Counted from the stretch's first letter, positions 1 to 8,757 are shown. The stretch is DNA of 64,000 nt from Methylomonas sp. (GCA_002928965.1 PERU01000014.1:29351-93350); one strand, 5' to 3'. Translations and numbers: made by a program. Notes: generated by a model from the letters alone, not told the origin.

Positions 1-975
1 CTCAAGCAATTGCTCACGCTTCTGGCCGATGGGCGTTTTCATTCCGGCACCGAATTGGCGCAGGCATTGGCTATCAGCCGAACGGCAGTCTGGAAGCATT
101 TGCAAAGTCTGGATCAGTTTGGGCTGACCTTGGTCGCCGTGAGCGGCAAAGGTTACACGTTGCAATACCCTCTGCAATTGCTTGATCAGCAGTGCATTCA
201 TGCGCAGTTGACGCCAGATGTACAAGCCTTGCTCACTCAGTTGGAAATTCAGCCCATTATCGATTCGACCAGCGCGTATCTCATGGCGCTTGCTCAGCAA
301 TCGGCTGCGACAGGGCGGGTGTGTCTGGCGGAATATCAAACAGCCGGTAAAGGTCGGCGTGGTCGCAGTTGGGTGTCTCCTTTTGGGCATAACATCTATT
401 TGTCTTTGCTTTGGCGTTATCAAAACGGGCCGGGCGCCTTGGTCGGTCTAAGTTTGGCGATAGGGGTTGCCGTGGTGCGGGCTTTAACGATGGCGGGTGT
501 GGAAGACCTGGGTTTGAAGTGGCCCAACGACATTTATTGGCGCGGTCGAAAACTGGCCGGCATTTTGATTGAAGTCTCCGGTGAAAGCAGTGGTCCATGT
601 CATGCAGTGATCGGGCTTGGGTTGAATGTGTATCTGCCGCCGCAGCAGGCAGAGTCGATTGAGCAGGCCTGGGTCGACCTCAAGCAGATCATGGGTGAGG
701 CAGTCATGCAGCGACGCAATGCTTTGGTAGCCATGTTGCTGAATGAAATTGTGCCGGTCGTGGCCGATTTTGAAAACCAGGGTTTGCCAAGTATCGTGAC
801 AGAATGGCGACGCTTTGATTGTATGCGGGGCAAGCAGGCAACATTATTCATAGGTGAACTCAGCTTTACCGGCACAGTGCTTGGCATTGATGACCAAGGC
901 TTGTTACTTCTGGAAGAATCGACGGGCAAGACAAGCGCTTTTGCTTCCGGCGAAGTCAGTTTCAGGGCAACATGA
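1..975 (+). CDS. birA: BirA, biotin-protein ligase / biotin operon repressor (5' end outside window)
   Basis: Attaches biotin to the acetyl-CoA carboxylase carrier protein through biotinyl-AMP and, in the bifunctional form, represses biotin synthesis genes. The N-terminal winged helix-turn-helix is visible (GTELAQALAISRTAVWKHL), so this is the DNA-binding type. The ligase domain shows the GKGRRGRSW adenylate loop and the KWPNDI motif, followed by the small C-terminal SH3-like domain. The frame is open to the first base of the window (L-K-Q before the TTG at 10), and homologues carry a few more residues before this point, so the true start very probably lies upstream; TTG at 10 is an artefact of the window edge. 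The stop codon overlaps the start of coaX by four bases, the usual birA-coaX arrangement. Confidence 0.93.
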   Translation, partial: LKQLLTLLADGRFHSGTELAQALAISRTAVWKHLQSLDQFGLTLVAVSGKGYTLQYPLQLLDQQCIHAQLTPDVQALLTQLEIQPIIDSTSAYLMALAQQSAATGRVCLAEYQTAGKGRRGRSWVSPFGHNIYLSLLWRYQNGPGALVGLSLAIGVAVVRALTMAGVEDLGLKWPNDIYWRGRKLAGILIEVSGESSGPCHAVIGLGLNVYLPPQQAESIEQAWVDLKQIMGEAVMQRRNALVAMLLNEIVPVVADFENQGLPSIVTEWRRFDCMRGKQATLFIGELSFTGTVLGIDDQGLLLLEESTGKTSAFASGEVSFRAT

Positions 976-1712
976 ATTTATTGATCGATATGGGCAATAC
1001 CCGTCTGAAATGGTTGCTTGCCGACGATGGCCGGTTTGAAACATTAAACGCCGTGGATTACCGGCAGACAGATTGTTTAATGGCTTTGCAACAGGCATGG
1101 CAAGCTATCAAAACACCTGAAATTATCGCCATTGCCTCTGTTTCCAACCAACAGCTGTTGAATGAGGTTAAACAGCTTTGCCTGTGTTTGTGGCCGTTGG
1201 CCCCAATACGCTTACCGCAATCGACAGCGGTGGCATATGGAATAAAAAACGCCTATACCCAACCGGAAAAGTTGGGCATCGACCGATGGCTGGCACTAAT
1301 CGCCGCCCATCATCACCATTCGGGGAACGTCTGTATCGTCGATTGCGGCACGGCTATTACTGTTGATGGGCTGCAGGCCGATGGTGTGCATACGGGCGGT
1401 TTGATTTGCCCCGGCTTGAGGTTGATGAAGCAGGCGTTAGCCGGCAATACTGCGGCTCTGGATTTTTCCAATCAGCCGTTTGCTGTGCAACTAGAAACAA
1501 AAACCGAAGCGGCGATTGCCAATGGGGTTTTGCTGGCCGCTATCGGCTTGATCGAACAAGCCATGCAAAAACTCGGTTCTGATTATCAACTTGTGTTAAC
1601 CGGCGGCGATGCGGACATACTGGCTCGTGGATTAAACAGACCCAGTATTGTGGATGATTATTTGATATTCAAGGGCTTGTCGCTGTTTTGTCAGGGAGAT
1701 TCGGCTGCATGA
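972..1712 (+). CDS. coaX: Type III pantothenate kinase CoaX
   Basis: Phosphorylates pantothenate in the first step of coenzyme A synthesis. It belongs to the ASKHA fold: the N-terminal phosphate loop DMGNTRLKW, the central DCGTAITVD motif and the C-terminal LTGGDA stretch are present. At 246 aa it has the normal family length. Type III enzymes are not feedback inhibited by CoA and need a monovalent cation (family knowledge). The start ATG overlaps the birA stop (ATGA) and the stop overlaps the next ATG at 1709, so three genes are probably translated from one message. Confidence 0.95.
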   Translation: MNLLIDMGNTRLKWLLADDGRFETLNAVDYRQTDCLMALQQAWQAIKTPEIIAIASVSNQQLLNEVKQLCLCLWPLAPIRLPQSTAVAYGIKNAYTQPEKLGIDRWLALIAAHHHHSGNVCIVDCGTAITVDGLQADGVHTGGLICPGLRLMKQALAGNTAALDFSNQPFAVQLETKTEAAIANGVLLAAIGLIEQAMQKLGSDYQLVLTGGDADILARGLNRPSIVDDYLIFKGLSLFCQGDSAA

Positions 1713-2473
1713 AAGCCTTGTTTTATCTGCTGTGTGTTTTGAATCTAAGCATGCTGCTTTGGGCGCTTCGAGACGGCCGATTTGAACCGGTTATAGTTGA
1801 GCAATTGCCTGAAACCAGCATACTGACCGTAGAGGAATATGCACGGGCTAAACGCGGCGCTGAAATCGATAAGCGTATTCAAACAAACCTTGCGAATTGG
1901 CGGCAAATCGAAATCGAACACATGTTGGCGGATTTGCGTGACGAACACTGGTCATTGTCCCCGGTTCAACCCAAAAACCCACCCAAGCCGCAAGCGGTCA
2001 AAGCCGAAGCAAAAAAACCTGTGCTCCCGGTAATTGTAAACAAGTGTTTTGAAACCGGGCCGTTTGACGACGAAGCCAGTCTCAAAAAGTGGCTGGATCA
2101 AAAAGCCTTAGTCAGCAAGCAAATCGTGCAAAGAGAGCTGATTACCAATACCGATTTTCAGGTGTATTTTGCTGCGGCTAAAACCCCGGAACAGGCACGA
2201 CTGAACAAGTCGATGTTAAATGCCAAGGGTATTCAGGATATTTGGACCATTCCCGATGGGGATAACAAAGGTGGTTTTTCACTGGGGGTTTTTGTTGATA
2301 AACAGCGTGCCTTGCTATTCAAATCCCAGTTGGAAGGGCAGGGCATTCATGCCGAGATCAAACAACGCCAAAAAACCAAAGCCCAGTGGTTTGTAAAGGT
2401 TATGTTGGATAAAACCCAGGTCGGAAAATATGAGTCCAAGACGCTCAAGCTGTCGGCTTGCCCTGGTCACTGA
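1709..2473 (+). CDS. SPOR-domain protein with N-terminal membrane anchor
   Basis: A 254-aa protein beginning with a hydrophobic segment (residues 3-17), then a charged proline/lysine-rich linker, then a C-terminal region (about residues 105-250) with the pattern of a SPOR-like peptidoglycan-binding repeat (CFETGPF start, VYFAAAKTPEQA, FSLGVFVDKQRA). SPOR domains bind denuded glycan strands, often at the septum (family knowledge). I chose ATG 1709 because it forms an ATGA overlap with the coaX stop; an in-frame TTG at 1688 lies inside coaX. Exact role unknown. A SPOR protein after coaX is a common gammaproteobacterial order. Confidence 0.8.
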   Translation: MKALFYLLCVLNLSMLLWALRDGRFEPVIVEQLPETSILTVEEYARAKRGAEIDKRIQTNLANWRQIEIEHMLADLRDEHWSLSPVQPKNPPKPQAVKAEAKKPVLPVIVNKCFETGPFDDEASLKKWLDQKALVSKQIVQRELITNTDFQVYFAAAKTPEQARLNKSMLNAKGIQDIWTIPDGDNKGGFSLGVFVDKQRALLFKSQLEGQGIHAEIKQRQKTKAQWFVKVMLDKTQVGKYESKTLKLSACPGH

Positions 2474-2482
2474 TTCAGGATC

Positions 2483-2531
2483 AGGCTCCTAGGAGCCTGT
2501 CCGAGAATAGAGAACCTGCAGCAGAAAAGCG
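2483..2531 (+). repeat. Solo left end of the GGAGCCTGTCCGAGAATAG element
   Basis: Contains GGAGCCTGTCCGAGAATAG followed by AGAACCTGCAGCAGAAAAGC, which matches the left end of the complete inverted-repeat element at 45297-45460 for about 40 bases. No right end is found nearby, so this is a truncated or decayed copy. It follows the stop of the SPOR gene by 10 bases and includes a 16-base palindrome, AGGCTCCTAGGAGCCT. Confidence 0.6.
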
Positions 2532-2649
2532 CCTAGACAAGGGGACGCGCATGCAAACTCAGATCAATTATTCTGGGTCAGTTTTTTTTACTAAATTATA
2601 CTTGCACGTGTTGCGCTGATTACCAAGAAATCCAGTAGGTTTTTCTGAT

Positions 2650-3345
2650 ATGGTCAAAGGCCTTTTTATTCCGCTTCAAATTGATCAGCCATTATTCATG
2701 ACAGATAATTCCAAATACAACACGGTTGGTCAGTTCGACTCGAAGCGGCGCCTGCTTCGGCAGCAAACCCAAGCGCATCATCAGCGCTTGAACCAACATG
2801 CCTTGTTAAAAGGGCTGCTAAGCCGGGATTTTTCGCTTGCTCAATATCAGCAGATTTTGTGGGCGTATGCCGAGCTATATCAAATCATCGAGGAACAGAT
2901 TGAACTGTATCTGGCACAGCATCCCACTGCGTTTGATTATACGCAAAGACGCAAGTCCCATTGGCTAACAGAGGATTTGGCCTACTTCTCGGAGACGTAT
3001 CCGGGTGTAAAGCAGAACGGAAAATTCGGATGTAGTTTCCCCTACATAAACTCAGTAGGACAGCTATTCGGTATTTTGTATGTCATCGAAGGCTCGACAC
3101 TGGGTGGCCAGCAAATTGCCAAAGCACTGGTAAGCTATCATCAACTGACCCCAGAACGCGGTGCCCGCTTTTTTTATGGTTACGGCAATCAATCCTCGTT
3201 GCTGTGGGAAACATTTTTGCATGATTTAGAAACAGCACTGCAGGAAGAGTATGAATATGTCCGGGCTGCAAAGGCTGCCCAGCAGACATTTGAGGCGTTT
3301 CTGGCTGTTTTAGATCAGAGTGTTTCACGATCCGTTGTTGAATAA
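2650..3345 (+). CDS. bphO: Biliverdin-producing heme oxygenase (BphO-type)
   Basis: Opens heme to biliverdin, iron and CO; biliverdin is the chromophore of the phytochrome encoded 12 bases downstream. The proximal histidine region (TQAHHQRLNQH, near residue 40) and the distal-helix signature (YVIEGSTLGGQQI, near residues 145-157) are both clear, and 231 aa fits the family. ATG 2650 has a purine-rich AGTAGGT ten bases upstream; ATG 2698 is an alternative start giving 215 aa, which lacks an obvious ribosome site. The gene pairs with bphP exactly as in known heme-oxygenase/bacteriophytochrome operons. Confidence 0.93.
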   Translation: MVKGLFIPLQIDQPLFMTDNSKYNTVGQFDSKRRLLRQQTQAHHQRLNQHALLKGLLSRDFSLAQYQQILWAYAELYQIIEEQIELYLAQHPTAFDYTQRRKSHWLTEDLAYFSETYPGVKQNGKFGCSFPYINSVGQLFGILYVIEGSTLGGQQIAKALVSYHQLTPERGARFFYGYGNQSSLLWETFLHDLETALQEEYEYVRAAKAAQQTFEAFLAVLDQSVSRSVVE

Positions 3346-3357
3346 CCCCCCATTCAA

Positions 3358-6300
3358 ATGAACCAACATACCGAACACGATCTTGCAGAGGCTCTGCGTC
3401 ATTGCGAGGCTGAACCCATCCACCAGATTTCGGCCATTCAGGCCCATGGCTTACTGTTGGTGATTAGTATCGATGTGCCAAGAACGATCCTGCAAGCTAG
3501 CGATAATCTGCAGCAGTTTTTTGCCCACTCTGCGCAAACGATGATAGGCGCACCACTACACCATCTGCTGGATTCGGAAGCCCTGTTAAAACTCGAACAA
3601 GTGCTCGAAAATACCCGAGGCAGCGAAGCAGTCTCCGGCGTCATCCATATCGAAACCGCCCTGGGCAAGCAAGACTTTCAGCTAAGAGCGTTTCTCAGCG
3701 ACGATATGTACGTGCTGGAATTCACATTGGAAGACGACCTGACCCAGCATGAAAACCTGCAGGATTTGTTAAGCCTGATGCAACTGGGCATAACCAGTTC
3801 CGAACTGGACATCGGCATTGATGGCTATTTTGAGCAAATAGCCTCTATCTTGCAGACACTGACTGGCTACGATCGCGTGATGGTTTACCGCTTCGACAGC
3901 AACTGGGATGGCGAGGTAATCGCGGAAAGCCGTCGGCACTATGCAGAATCCTATATGGGTTTGCACTTTCCGGCTGGTGATATTCCACCACAAGCCCGCC
4001 AACTTTATACCCTGAATCTGATCCGCCATGTGGCGGATATTTCTGTCAGCCCGGTTTCGGTGATACCACCCCATAATCCACGCACCGGCCAGCCACTGGA
4101 CATGACCTACGCCAGTTTGCGCAGCTTTTCGCCTGTGCATGTCCAGTATTTGAACAACATGGGTGTCAGGGCCTCGATGTCAATTTCCTTATTGCAAAAC
4201 GGTCGCTTGTGGGGATTGATCACCTGCCACCACTTGACAGCCAAACGCCTGTCCAGTGCCTTAAAAGAGGCCTGCGCACTCTTGGGGCGCATGGTTTCGA
4301 TCAAACTGACAGCCATTGAGGCATATGAACAGCGGTCTCTGGTAAATAAATCCGCCTACCTCACCGGTCAATTGCTCAAATTCATCAGCACGGATTCCGA
4401 AGCTGTTTTGATGGAACGGCTGTTGCCCAAGTTATTGAATCTTTTTGAAGCCAGCGGCGTTGTGCTGAGGGTTGAAGGCAATCTTTATGTTTTGGGGGAT
4501 TGTCCGTCAGAATCCAGCCTGGACGAGTTGATCAGTTGGATAGGCAATCATGCCGAAACCGGGGTTTTCTGCACCGAACAATTGTCGGCGATTTACCCGA
4601 AAGCTGACAGCGCATTACCAGCCGGTATTTTGGCCACACCGATCAGTAAGGACATGCGTAACTGCATACTCTGGTTACGTATGGAAAAACCAAAAACCGT
4701 TACATGGGCCGGCAAAGCCGAAAAGCTGATCTATTCCGACGAGCAGGGCTTGTTGCGTCTTTCCCCCCGCCAATCATTCGCCACCTGGAGCGAAGCTTGG
4801 CAAGGTCGCAGTTCTCCCTGGCTTGCTGTCGAGCAGGGCATAGCCTATCCTCTGGCGGTCGCATTGACTGAAAGCCTGTCGCAAAAAAGTCAAATGGACC
4901 AAGTGCTGGCAAAACAAAAGCTGGCCGAAGCGGAATTGCGTCTTGCCGCCAGTGCCTTTGAATCGCAGGAAGGCATGCTTGTAACCAATCCCCAGGGTAT
5001 CATCCTGCGGGTGAATACCGCCTTTGTAAACGCAACCGGTTATCAGGCCGATGAATGCATCGGCAAAAATCCGAGTTTGTTGAAATCCGGTCGACACGAT
5101 CAGGCGTTTTATCGCGACATGTGGCACAAAATATTGGCTGATGGCGTCTGGAAAGGCGAGATTTGGAATAGACACAAAAATGGCGATATTTATGTGCAAC
5201 ATCTCACCATTACTGCGGTAAAAGATGCTGATGACCAAGTTAGACACTTTGTTGGCAGTTATCTGGATATCAGCGAAACCAAAGCGGCTCAGGCAGAAAT
5301 AGAGCGTCTGGCTTTTTATGACCCCTTGACCGGCTTGCCCAACCGCCGTTATTTGCTGGATCGACTCAAACCCGCACTGGCATCCAGCGCTCGCAGTGGC
5401 ATATACGGTGCGGTACTCTTCATTGACCTGGATAATTTCAAAACCCTCAACGATACTTTGGGCCACGACCAGGGTGATGTATTGCTGAAGCAGGTGGCCA
5501 GTCGATTGACAGGCTGTATTCGCGAAGTTGACACCTTGGCCCGGTTGGGTGGCGATGAATTTATCATCATGCTGGAAAATCTGGCTGAAAATGCCCTGGA
5601 TAGCGCTGCCTTGACCGAAATTGTCGCGCATAAAATCATCGCCACACTCAGTCAGCCCTACCAGTTAGCCGGTCTAACCTTCATCAGTACACCCAGCATC
5701 GGTGCGACCTTGTTCAATGATCAGCAAACCGTAGCTGAACAATTGTTGAAGGAAGCGGATATTGCCATGTATGAAGCCAAAAAGGCCGGACGAAATACCG
5801 TGCGGTTCTTTGATCCGAACATGCAAAAGGTGATTTTGGCCAGAGCGGCCTTGGAAGCGGATTTACGCCTGGCCATCAGTGATCAGCAATTTGTATTGTA
5901 TTACCAGTTGCAAATCGATCAACAACACTGCGTGATTGGCGCAGAAGTGCTCATCCGCTGGTTACATCCGCAATCCGGTTTAATCTCACCCCTGACATTT
6001 ATTCCTCTGGCTGAAGAAACTGGCTTGATTGTACCGATAGGTGAATGGGTGCTGGAAATGGTATGCCGGCAAATCAGTCTCTGGCAAAACGACCCATTAC
6101 TCAGCAAATTGGAAATTGCTGTTAATGTCAGTCCCAGGCAGTTTCGTCAGACAAATTTTGTGGAGAACCTGCAGGGCCTGCTAACAACATACCAGATCAA
6201 CCCGTTACGGCTAAAACTGGAATTGACCGAAAACATACTGGTGGAAGACATAGAAGCAGTGGTTATCATCATGAACCAGCTTAAACAACTGGGTATCAAG

Positions 6301-6606
6301 TTTTCCCTGGACGACTTTGGCACCGGCTATTCTTCATTGCAATATTTAAAGCGACTGCCGTTGGACCAGCTGAAAATCGACCGCTCCTTCGTGCAGGATA
6401 TGGAGTTTGACGGCAATGACCAAGCCATTGTGCGCACCATCATCGCCATGGCGCTGGCGCTGGATCTTAACGTCATCGCCGAAGGCGTGGAATCGTTACG
6501 GCAAAAGGAATTACTGAAAAATTACGGCTGTGGAAACTTTCAAGGCTTTTTATTCAGTCACCCGCTGCCTGTTGACGCTTTTGAACACTTGGTCAAAAGC
6601 TTATGA
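3358..6606 (+). CDS. bphP: Bacteriophytochrome with PAS-GGDEF-EAL output
   Basis: A 1082-aa red/far-red photoreceptor with c-di-GMP output. The order is PAS2 (residues 15-130), GAF (about 145-310), PHY (about 325-515), a further PAS (about 530-640), GGDEF (about 645-810) and EAL (about 825-1075). Cys16 in CEAEPIHQISAIQAHG is the expected biliverdin attachment site. The GAF keeps DIPPQARQLY and the chromophore-pocket histidines. GGDEF is intact at 731-735, so cyclase activity is plausible. The EAL motif reads EVL (863-865) but keeps the catalytic Glu, and DDFGTGYSSL and EGVES are present, so phosphodiesterase activity is also possible. It acts in the cytoplasm. No transmembrane segment is seen. 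Confidence 0.96.
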   Translation: MNQHTEHDLAEALRHCEAEPIHQISAIQAHGLLLVISIDVPRTILQASDNLQQFFAHSAQTMIGAPLHHLLDSEALLKLEQVLENTRGSEAVSGVIHIETALGKQDFQLRAFLSDDMYVLEFTLEDDLTQHENLQDLLSLMQLGITSSELDIGIDGYFEQIASILQTLTGYDRVMVYRFDSNWDGEVIAESRRHYAESYMGLHFPAGDIPPQARQLYTLNLIRHVADISVSPVSVIPPHNPRTGQPLDMTYASLRSFSPVHVQYLNNMGVRASMSISLLQNGRLWGLITCHHLTAKRLSSALKEACALLGRMVSIKLTAIEAYEQRSLVNKSAYLTGQLLKFISTDSEAVLMERLLPKLLNLFEASGVVLRVEGNLYVLGDCPSESSLDELISWIGNHAETGVFCTEQLSAIYPKADSALPAGILATPISKDMRNCILWLRMEKPKTVTWAGKAEKLIYSDEQGLLRLSPRQSFATWSEAWQGRSSPWLAVEQGIAYPLAVALTESLSQKSQMDQVLAKQKLAEAELRLAASAFESQEGMLVTNPQGIILRVNTAFVNATGYQADECIGKNPSLLKSGRHDQAFYRDMWHKILADGVWKGEIWNRHKNGDIYVQHLTITAVKDADDQVRHFVGSYLDISETKAAQAEIERLAFYDPLTGLPNRRYLLDRLKPALASSARSGIYGAVLFIDLDNFKTLNDTLGHDQGDVLLKQVASRLTGCIREVDTLARLGGDEFIIMLENLAENALDSAALTEIVAHKIIATLSQPYQLAGLTFISTPSIGATLFNDQQTVAEQLLKEADIAMYEAKKAGRNTVRFFDPNMQKVILARAALEADLRLAISDQQFVLYYQLQIDQQHCVIGAEVLIRWLHPQSGLISPLTFIPLAEETGLIVPIGEWVLEMVCRQISLWQNDPLLSKLEIAVNVSPRQFRQTNFVENLQGLLTTYQINPLRLKLELTENILVEDIEAVVIIMNQLKQLGIKFSLDDFGTGYSSLQYLKRLPLDQLKIDRSFVQDMEFDGNDQAIVRTIIAMALALDLNVIAEGVESLRQKELLKNYGCGNFQGFLFSHPLPVDAFEHLVKSL

Positions 6607-6658
6607 TGACCGCATCCATGGCTGACTTGAACAGAAAAAGCAATTTGAACAGAACGCG

Positions 6659-6749
6659 CCAGCCAATGAACGTTGCAGCAACGCCAGTCCCGATTCCATA
6701 GCTTCGGTTCGTGACTCGTGTCGCTGCCACGATGACTGTCAGAGTAAAT
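6659..6749 (+). repeat. Dispersed repeat (family D), copy 1
   Basis: The stretch from GCCAGCCAATGAACG to GATGACTGTCAGAGTAA is clearly related to 32576-32669, with a partial inverted copy at 13869-13930. It is non-coding and lies just after bphP. Function unknown; probably a small interspersed mobile or structural repeat. Confidence 0.6.
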
Positions 6750-6772
6750 AACCTTTAGCGGCAAATTTCAAG

Positions 6773-6791
6773 CTAGGAGCCTGTCCGAGAA
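6773..6791 (+). repeat. Short copy of the GGAGCCTGTCCGAGAAT end sequence
   Basis: CTAGGAGCCTGTCCGAGAAT stops exactly at the first codon of the following repeat-protein gene, so the gene's original 5' end may have been replaced when this element inserted or decayed. Confidence 0.55.
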
Positions 6792-7235
6792 TTGGAATCG
6801 TCCATCAACCGCTACAAAGAAGTGGTGTATGAGCAAGTCGAGCATCTGCCACCCAGGGAAATATTGGCGAAATTGGCGCAGTTGGAGGAGGAAATCCAGG
6901 CGGGGATGAAGGTGCTTGAGGGGATGTTGGCTTCGGCTCCGCTCAGCCCAAGAGTTTCAGATGGTTCGATTTTGCTCAGCCCAAGAGTTTCAGATGGTTC
7001 GATTTTGCTCAGCCCAAGAGTTTCAGATGATTCGATTTTGCTCAGTCCAAGAGTTTCAGATGGTTCGATTTTGCTCAGCCCAAGAGTTTCAGATGATTCG
7101 ATTTTGCTCAGTCCAAGAGTTTCAGATGGTTCGATTTTGCTCAGCCCAAGAGTTTCAGATGGTTCGATTTTGCTCAGCCCAAGAGTTTCAGATGATTCAA
7201 TTTCCCTCAATCACCAAGAGACCAGCGCTCCCTGA
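6792..7235 (+). CDS. Hypothetical protein with 11-residue tandem repeats
   Basis: The N-terminal 50 residues look like an ordinary small protein (predicted helices, SINRYKEVVYEQVEHLPPRE, then a charged coiled stretch). The rest is eight copies of an 11-residue unit, LSPRVSDGSIL or LSPRVSDDSIL, encoded by a 33-bp DNA repeat, and a short tail. The start is uncertain: the frame opens at TTG 6792 directly after a mobile-element end sequence, so the true 5' end may be lost. No known domain. The stop lies 21 bases before the GIY-YIG gene. The N-terminal half is probably real; the repeat part may be only DNA-level expansion that happens to stay open. Confidence 0.5.
   Translation: MESSINRYKEVVYEQVEHLPPREILAKLAQLEEEIQAGMKVLEGMLASAPLSPRVSDGSILLSPRVSDGSILLSPRVSDDSILLSPRVSDGSILLSPRVSDDSILLSPRVSDGSILLSPRVSDGSILLSPRVSDDSISLNHQETSAP
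6942..7205 (+). repeat. 33-bp tandem repeat, eight copies
   Basis: The unit CTCAGCCCAAGAGTTTCAGA plus TGGTTCGATTTTG is repeated eight times head to tail, with only G/A and C/T variants (TGGTT or TGATT; AGCC or AGTCC). As the unit length is divisible by three, the array stays open in several frames on both strands. There are no spacers, so it is not a CRISPR array. Confidence 0.95.
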
Positions 7236-7256
7236 GCGGAGTCGAAGGGAGCTACG

Positions 7257-7784
7257 ATGCCCTACATGTACATTTTAGAATGCTCAGATGGCAGCTATTA
7301 CACAGGCAGTACCTGGGATTTGGAGCGCCGTCTTTGGGAACACCAGAATAGCCTGGGAGCCAAACACACCGCCAAGCGTTTACCGGTTAAGCTGGTTTAT
7401 TGCGAGGAATGCGAGCGAGTTGAAGACGCTTACATTCGAGAAAAACAGATACAGGGGTGGAGTCGCAAGAAAAAACAGGCATTGATGGCGGGTGATACTA
7501 ATATGCTACATCAACTGGCGGAATGTAGGAATCAGAGTCATAGCCGTAACGTTGGCTTCGGCTCCGCTCAGCCGACGGATTTGTCGTCACCAAAAATCCC
7601 AAACCGTTCCCTGAGCGGAGTCGAAGGGAGCGGACTTGTACTGAGCGAAGCCGAAGTAGTCGAAGGGAGCGGACTTGTACTGAGCGAAGCCGAAGTAGTC
7701 GAAGGGAGCGGACTTGTACTGAGCGAAGCCGAAGTAGTCGAAGGGAACATTTCAAACAAAGGCACGGATAGGTCGAACGAATGA
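7257..7784 (+). CDS. GIY-YIG domain protein with repeat-derived C-terminal tail
   Basis: Residues 1-80 are a small GIY-YIG nuclease-like domain of the UPF0213/YhbQ type: [16 protein letters not shown], the Arg helix (LERRLWEHQ) and the C-terminal Glu region (REKQIQGW). The tail from about residue 95 derives from DNA repeats (SLSGVEGSG and three copies of [13 protein letters not shown]). Normal single-domain members are about 85-100 aa, so the 175-aa length reflects repeat growth into the gene end. Its stop (TGA 7782-7784) overlaps the ATG of the decayed hsdS by four bases. Cellular role of such proteins is not settled. Confidence 0.8.
   Translation: MPYMYILECSDGSYYTGSTWDLERRLWEHQNSLGAKHTAKRLPVKLVYCEECERVEDAYIREKQIQGWSRKKKQALMAGDTNMLHQLAECRNQSHSRNVGFGSAQPTDLSSPKIPNRSLSGVEGSGLVLSEAEVVEGSGLVLSEAEVVEGSGLVLSEAEVVEGNISNKGTDRSNE
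7630..7746 (+). repeat. 39-bp tandem repeat, three copies
   Basis: Three perfect head-to-tail copies of a 39-base unit beginning GCGGACTTGTACTGAGCGAA. Each holds CTGAGCGAAGCCGAAG and AGTCGAAGGGA, the type of CTGAGC...TCGAAGGG repeat that is scattered through many proteobacterial genomes. It is in frame in the 3' end of the GIY-YIG gene. Confidence 0.95.
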
Positions 7785-8165
7785 GTTAGAAAAGTGTAAC
7801 ACTGGGCGAAGTATGCGATTTCAAATACGGCAAAAGCTTACCTGATGCCAAACGCCGTGGTGGCTCTGTGGCGGTATTTGGATCGAATGGCATTGTAGGT
7901 CAGCACGATAAAGCTAAAACATCTGGCCAGGCGATAATCATTGGCCGAAAAGGCTCTCTAGGCGAAGTCAATTTTTCTGATGCAGCATGCTGGCCTATCG
8001 ACACAACTTATTTTGTTGATGAAACGGCAACAAACGCCGATTTGAAATGGTTGTCATACCGTCTAAAAGGGCTTGGTTTAACTCGACTAAACAAATCCGC
8101 TGCCGTGCCTGGATTGAATCGTGAAGACGCTTACCGCCAACGCCTTTTGTTAGCCCTGAATCTGT
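7781..8165 (+). pseudogene. hsdS: Type I restriction specificity subunit HsdS, N-terminal remnant
   Basis: Encodes the start of a target-recognition domain: VTLGEVCDFKYGKSLP, then VFGSNGIVG, IIIGRKGSLGEV and CWPIDTTYFV, all typical of HsdS. The ATG at 7781 overlaps the previous stop (ATGA), but the third codon is TAG (7787-7789), so the natural start is blocked. The similarity ends around 8165, after about 125 codons, far short of the usual 400 or more aa. It can only be a remnant. Confidence 0.75.
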
Positions 8166-8204
8166 CCGCGACCGCATCCGCGAAATCGCTCTCAGCCATA
8201 TCAG

Positions 8205-8372
8205 GACCATCTGAGTGCGTTGATTCACAAACCGAGTTTTCAGCAATTGGTCGGCGAGGCGCTATTTACCAAGGTCAAGTTGATTAAGGATTTGGGTAAT
8301 CTGGCGGTGCATAGCAGTCGCAAAATTTCTGCAACCGATGCCGTTACCGCTATCGTGGTGTATAAGCCGCAG
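8205..8372 (+). pseudogene. hsdR: Type I restriction endonuclease HsdR fragment (DUF4145-like part)
   Basis: The frame reads LSALIHKPSFQQLVGE followed by a KLIKDLGNLAVHSSRKIS-like stretch, which resembles the N-terminal DUF4145-type region found in many HsdR subunits. It lacks the helicase and nuclease parts, and the frame then runs into a CCCGCGAAG-type intergenic repeat. With the adjacent hsdS remnant this is the scar of a deleted type I restriction-modification locus; no hsdM piece is seen. Confidence 0.6.
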
Positions 8373-8399
8373 GTTGCTAGGCAATCGCTGATTAAATCG

Positions 8400-8466
8400 T
8401 CATTCCCGCGAAGACGGGAATCCATATCTTTGATTTATATGGGCTCCCGCCTTCGCGGGATTTTTG
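8400..8466 (+). repeat. CCCGCGAAG/CTTCGCGGG repeat with terminator-like hairpin
   Basis: Contains TTCCCGCGAAGACGGGAATC and, 35 bases on, TCCCGCCTTCGCGGGA followed by TTTTTG. The second hairpin (8445-8460) with its T run could end transcription on the plus strand. A related copy in inverse order is at about 19990-20030, so it is primarily a dispersed repeat. Confidence 0.55.
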
Positions 8467-8757
8467 TTCATACCCTCTGGGGTACAAGTGGCTCAACATC
8501 GCTCGGCAACCGCTCCTGCGTTGCTCTAACGCCTGCATCCATGCAGTTTATCACTAACGGAATCAAACACTTACCGTTTCCTGAGCCCTTCAGCTACGCT
8601 CAGGAGAGCCCTGTCGTAGGATTTAATCAGCGCTGTCTTAGATCACTCAATACAGACTGAGTACCCTACCAGAGTAGGGTGTCGGAACGTTAGGGAGGTT
8701 TGTTAACATGTATTTCGAACTCCACTATTGGGTCGACAATTTGAAGAGGAATTTATA

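Noticed and set aside
4774..5631. Long minus-strand frame inside the phytochrome gene
   Set aside because: Fully contained in bphP; composition is that of an antisense shadow.
6942..7205. Regular 33-bp repeats that could be taken for a CRISPR array
   Set aside because: The copies are head to tail with no spacers, and the unit is coding-length.
6812..7210. Long minus-strand frame with SKIEPSETLGL repeats
   Set aside because: It is the mirror image of the 33-bp repeat array and has no start signal of its own.
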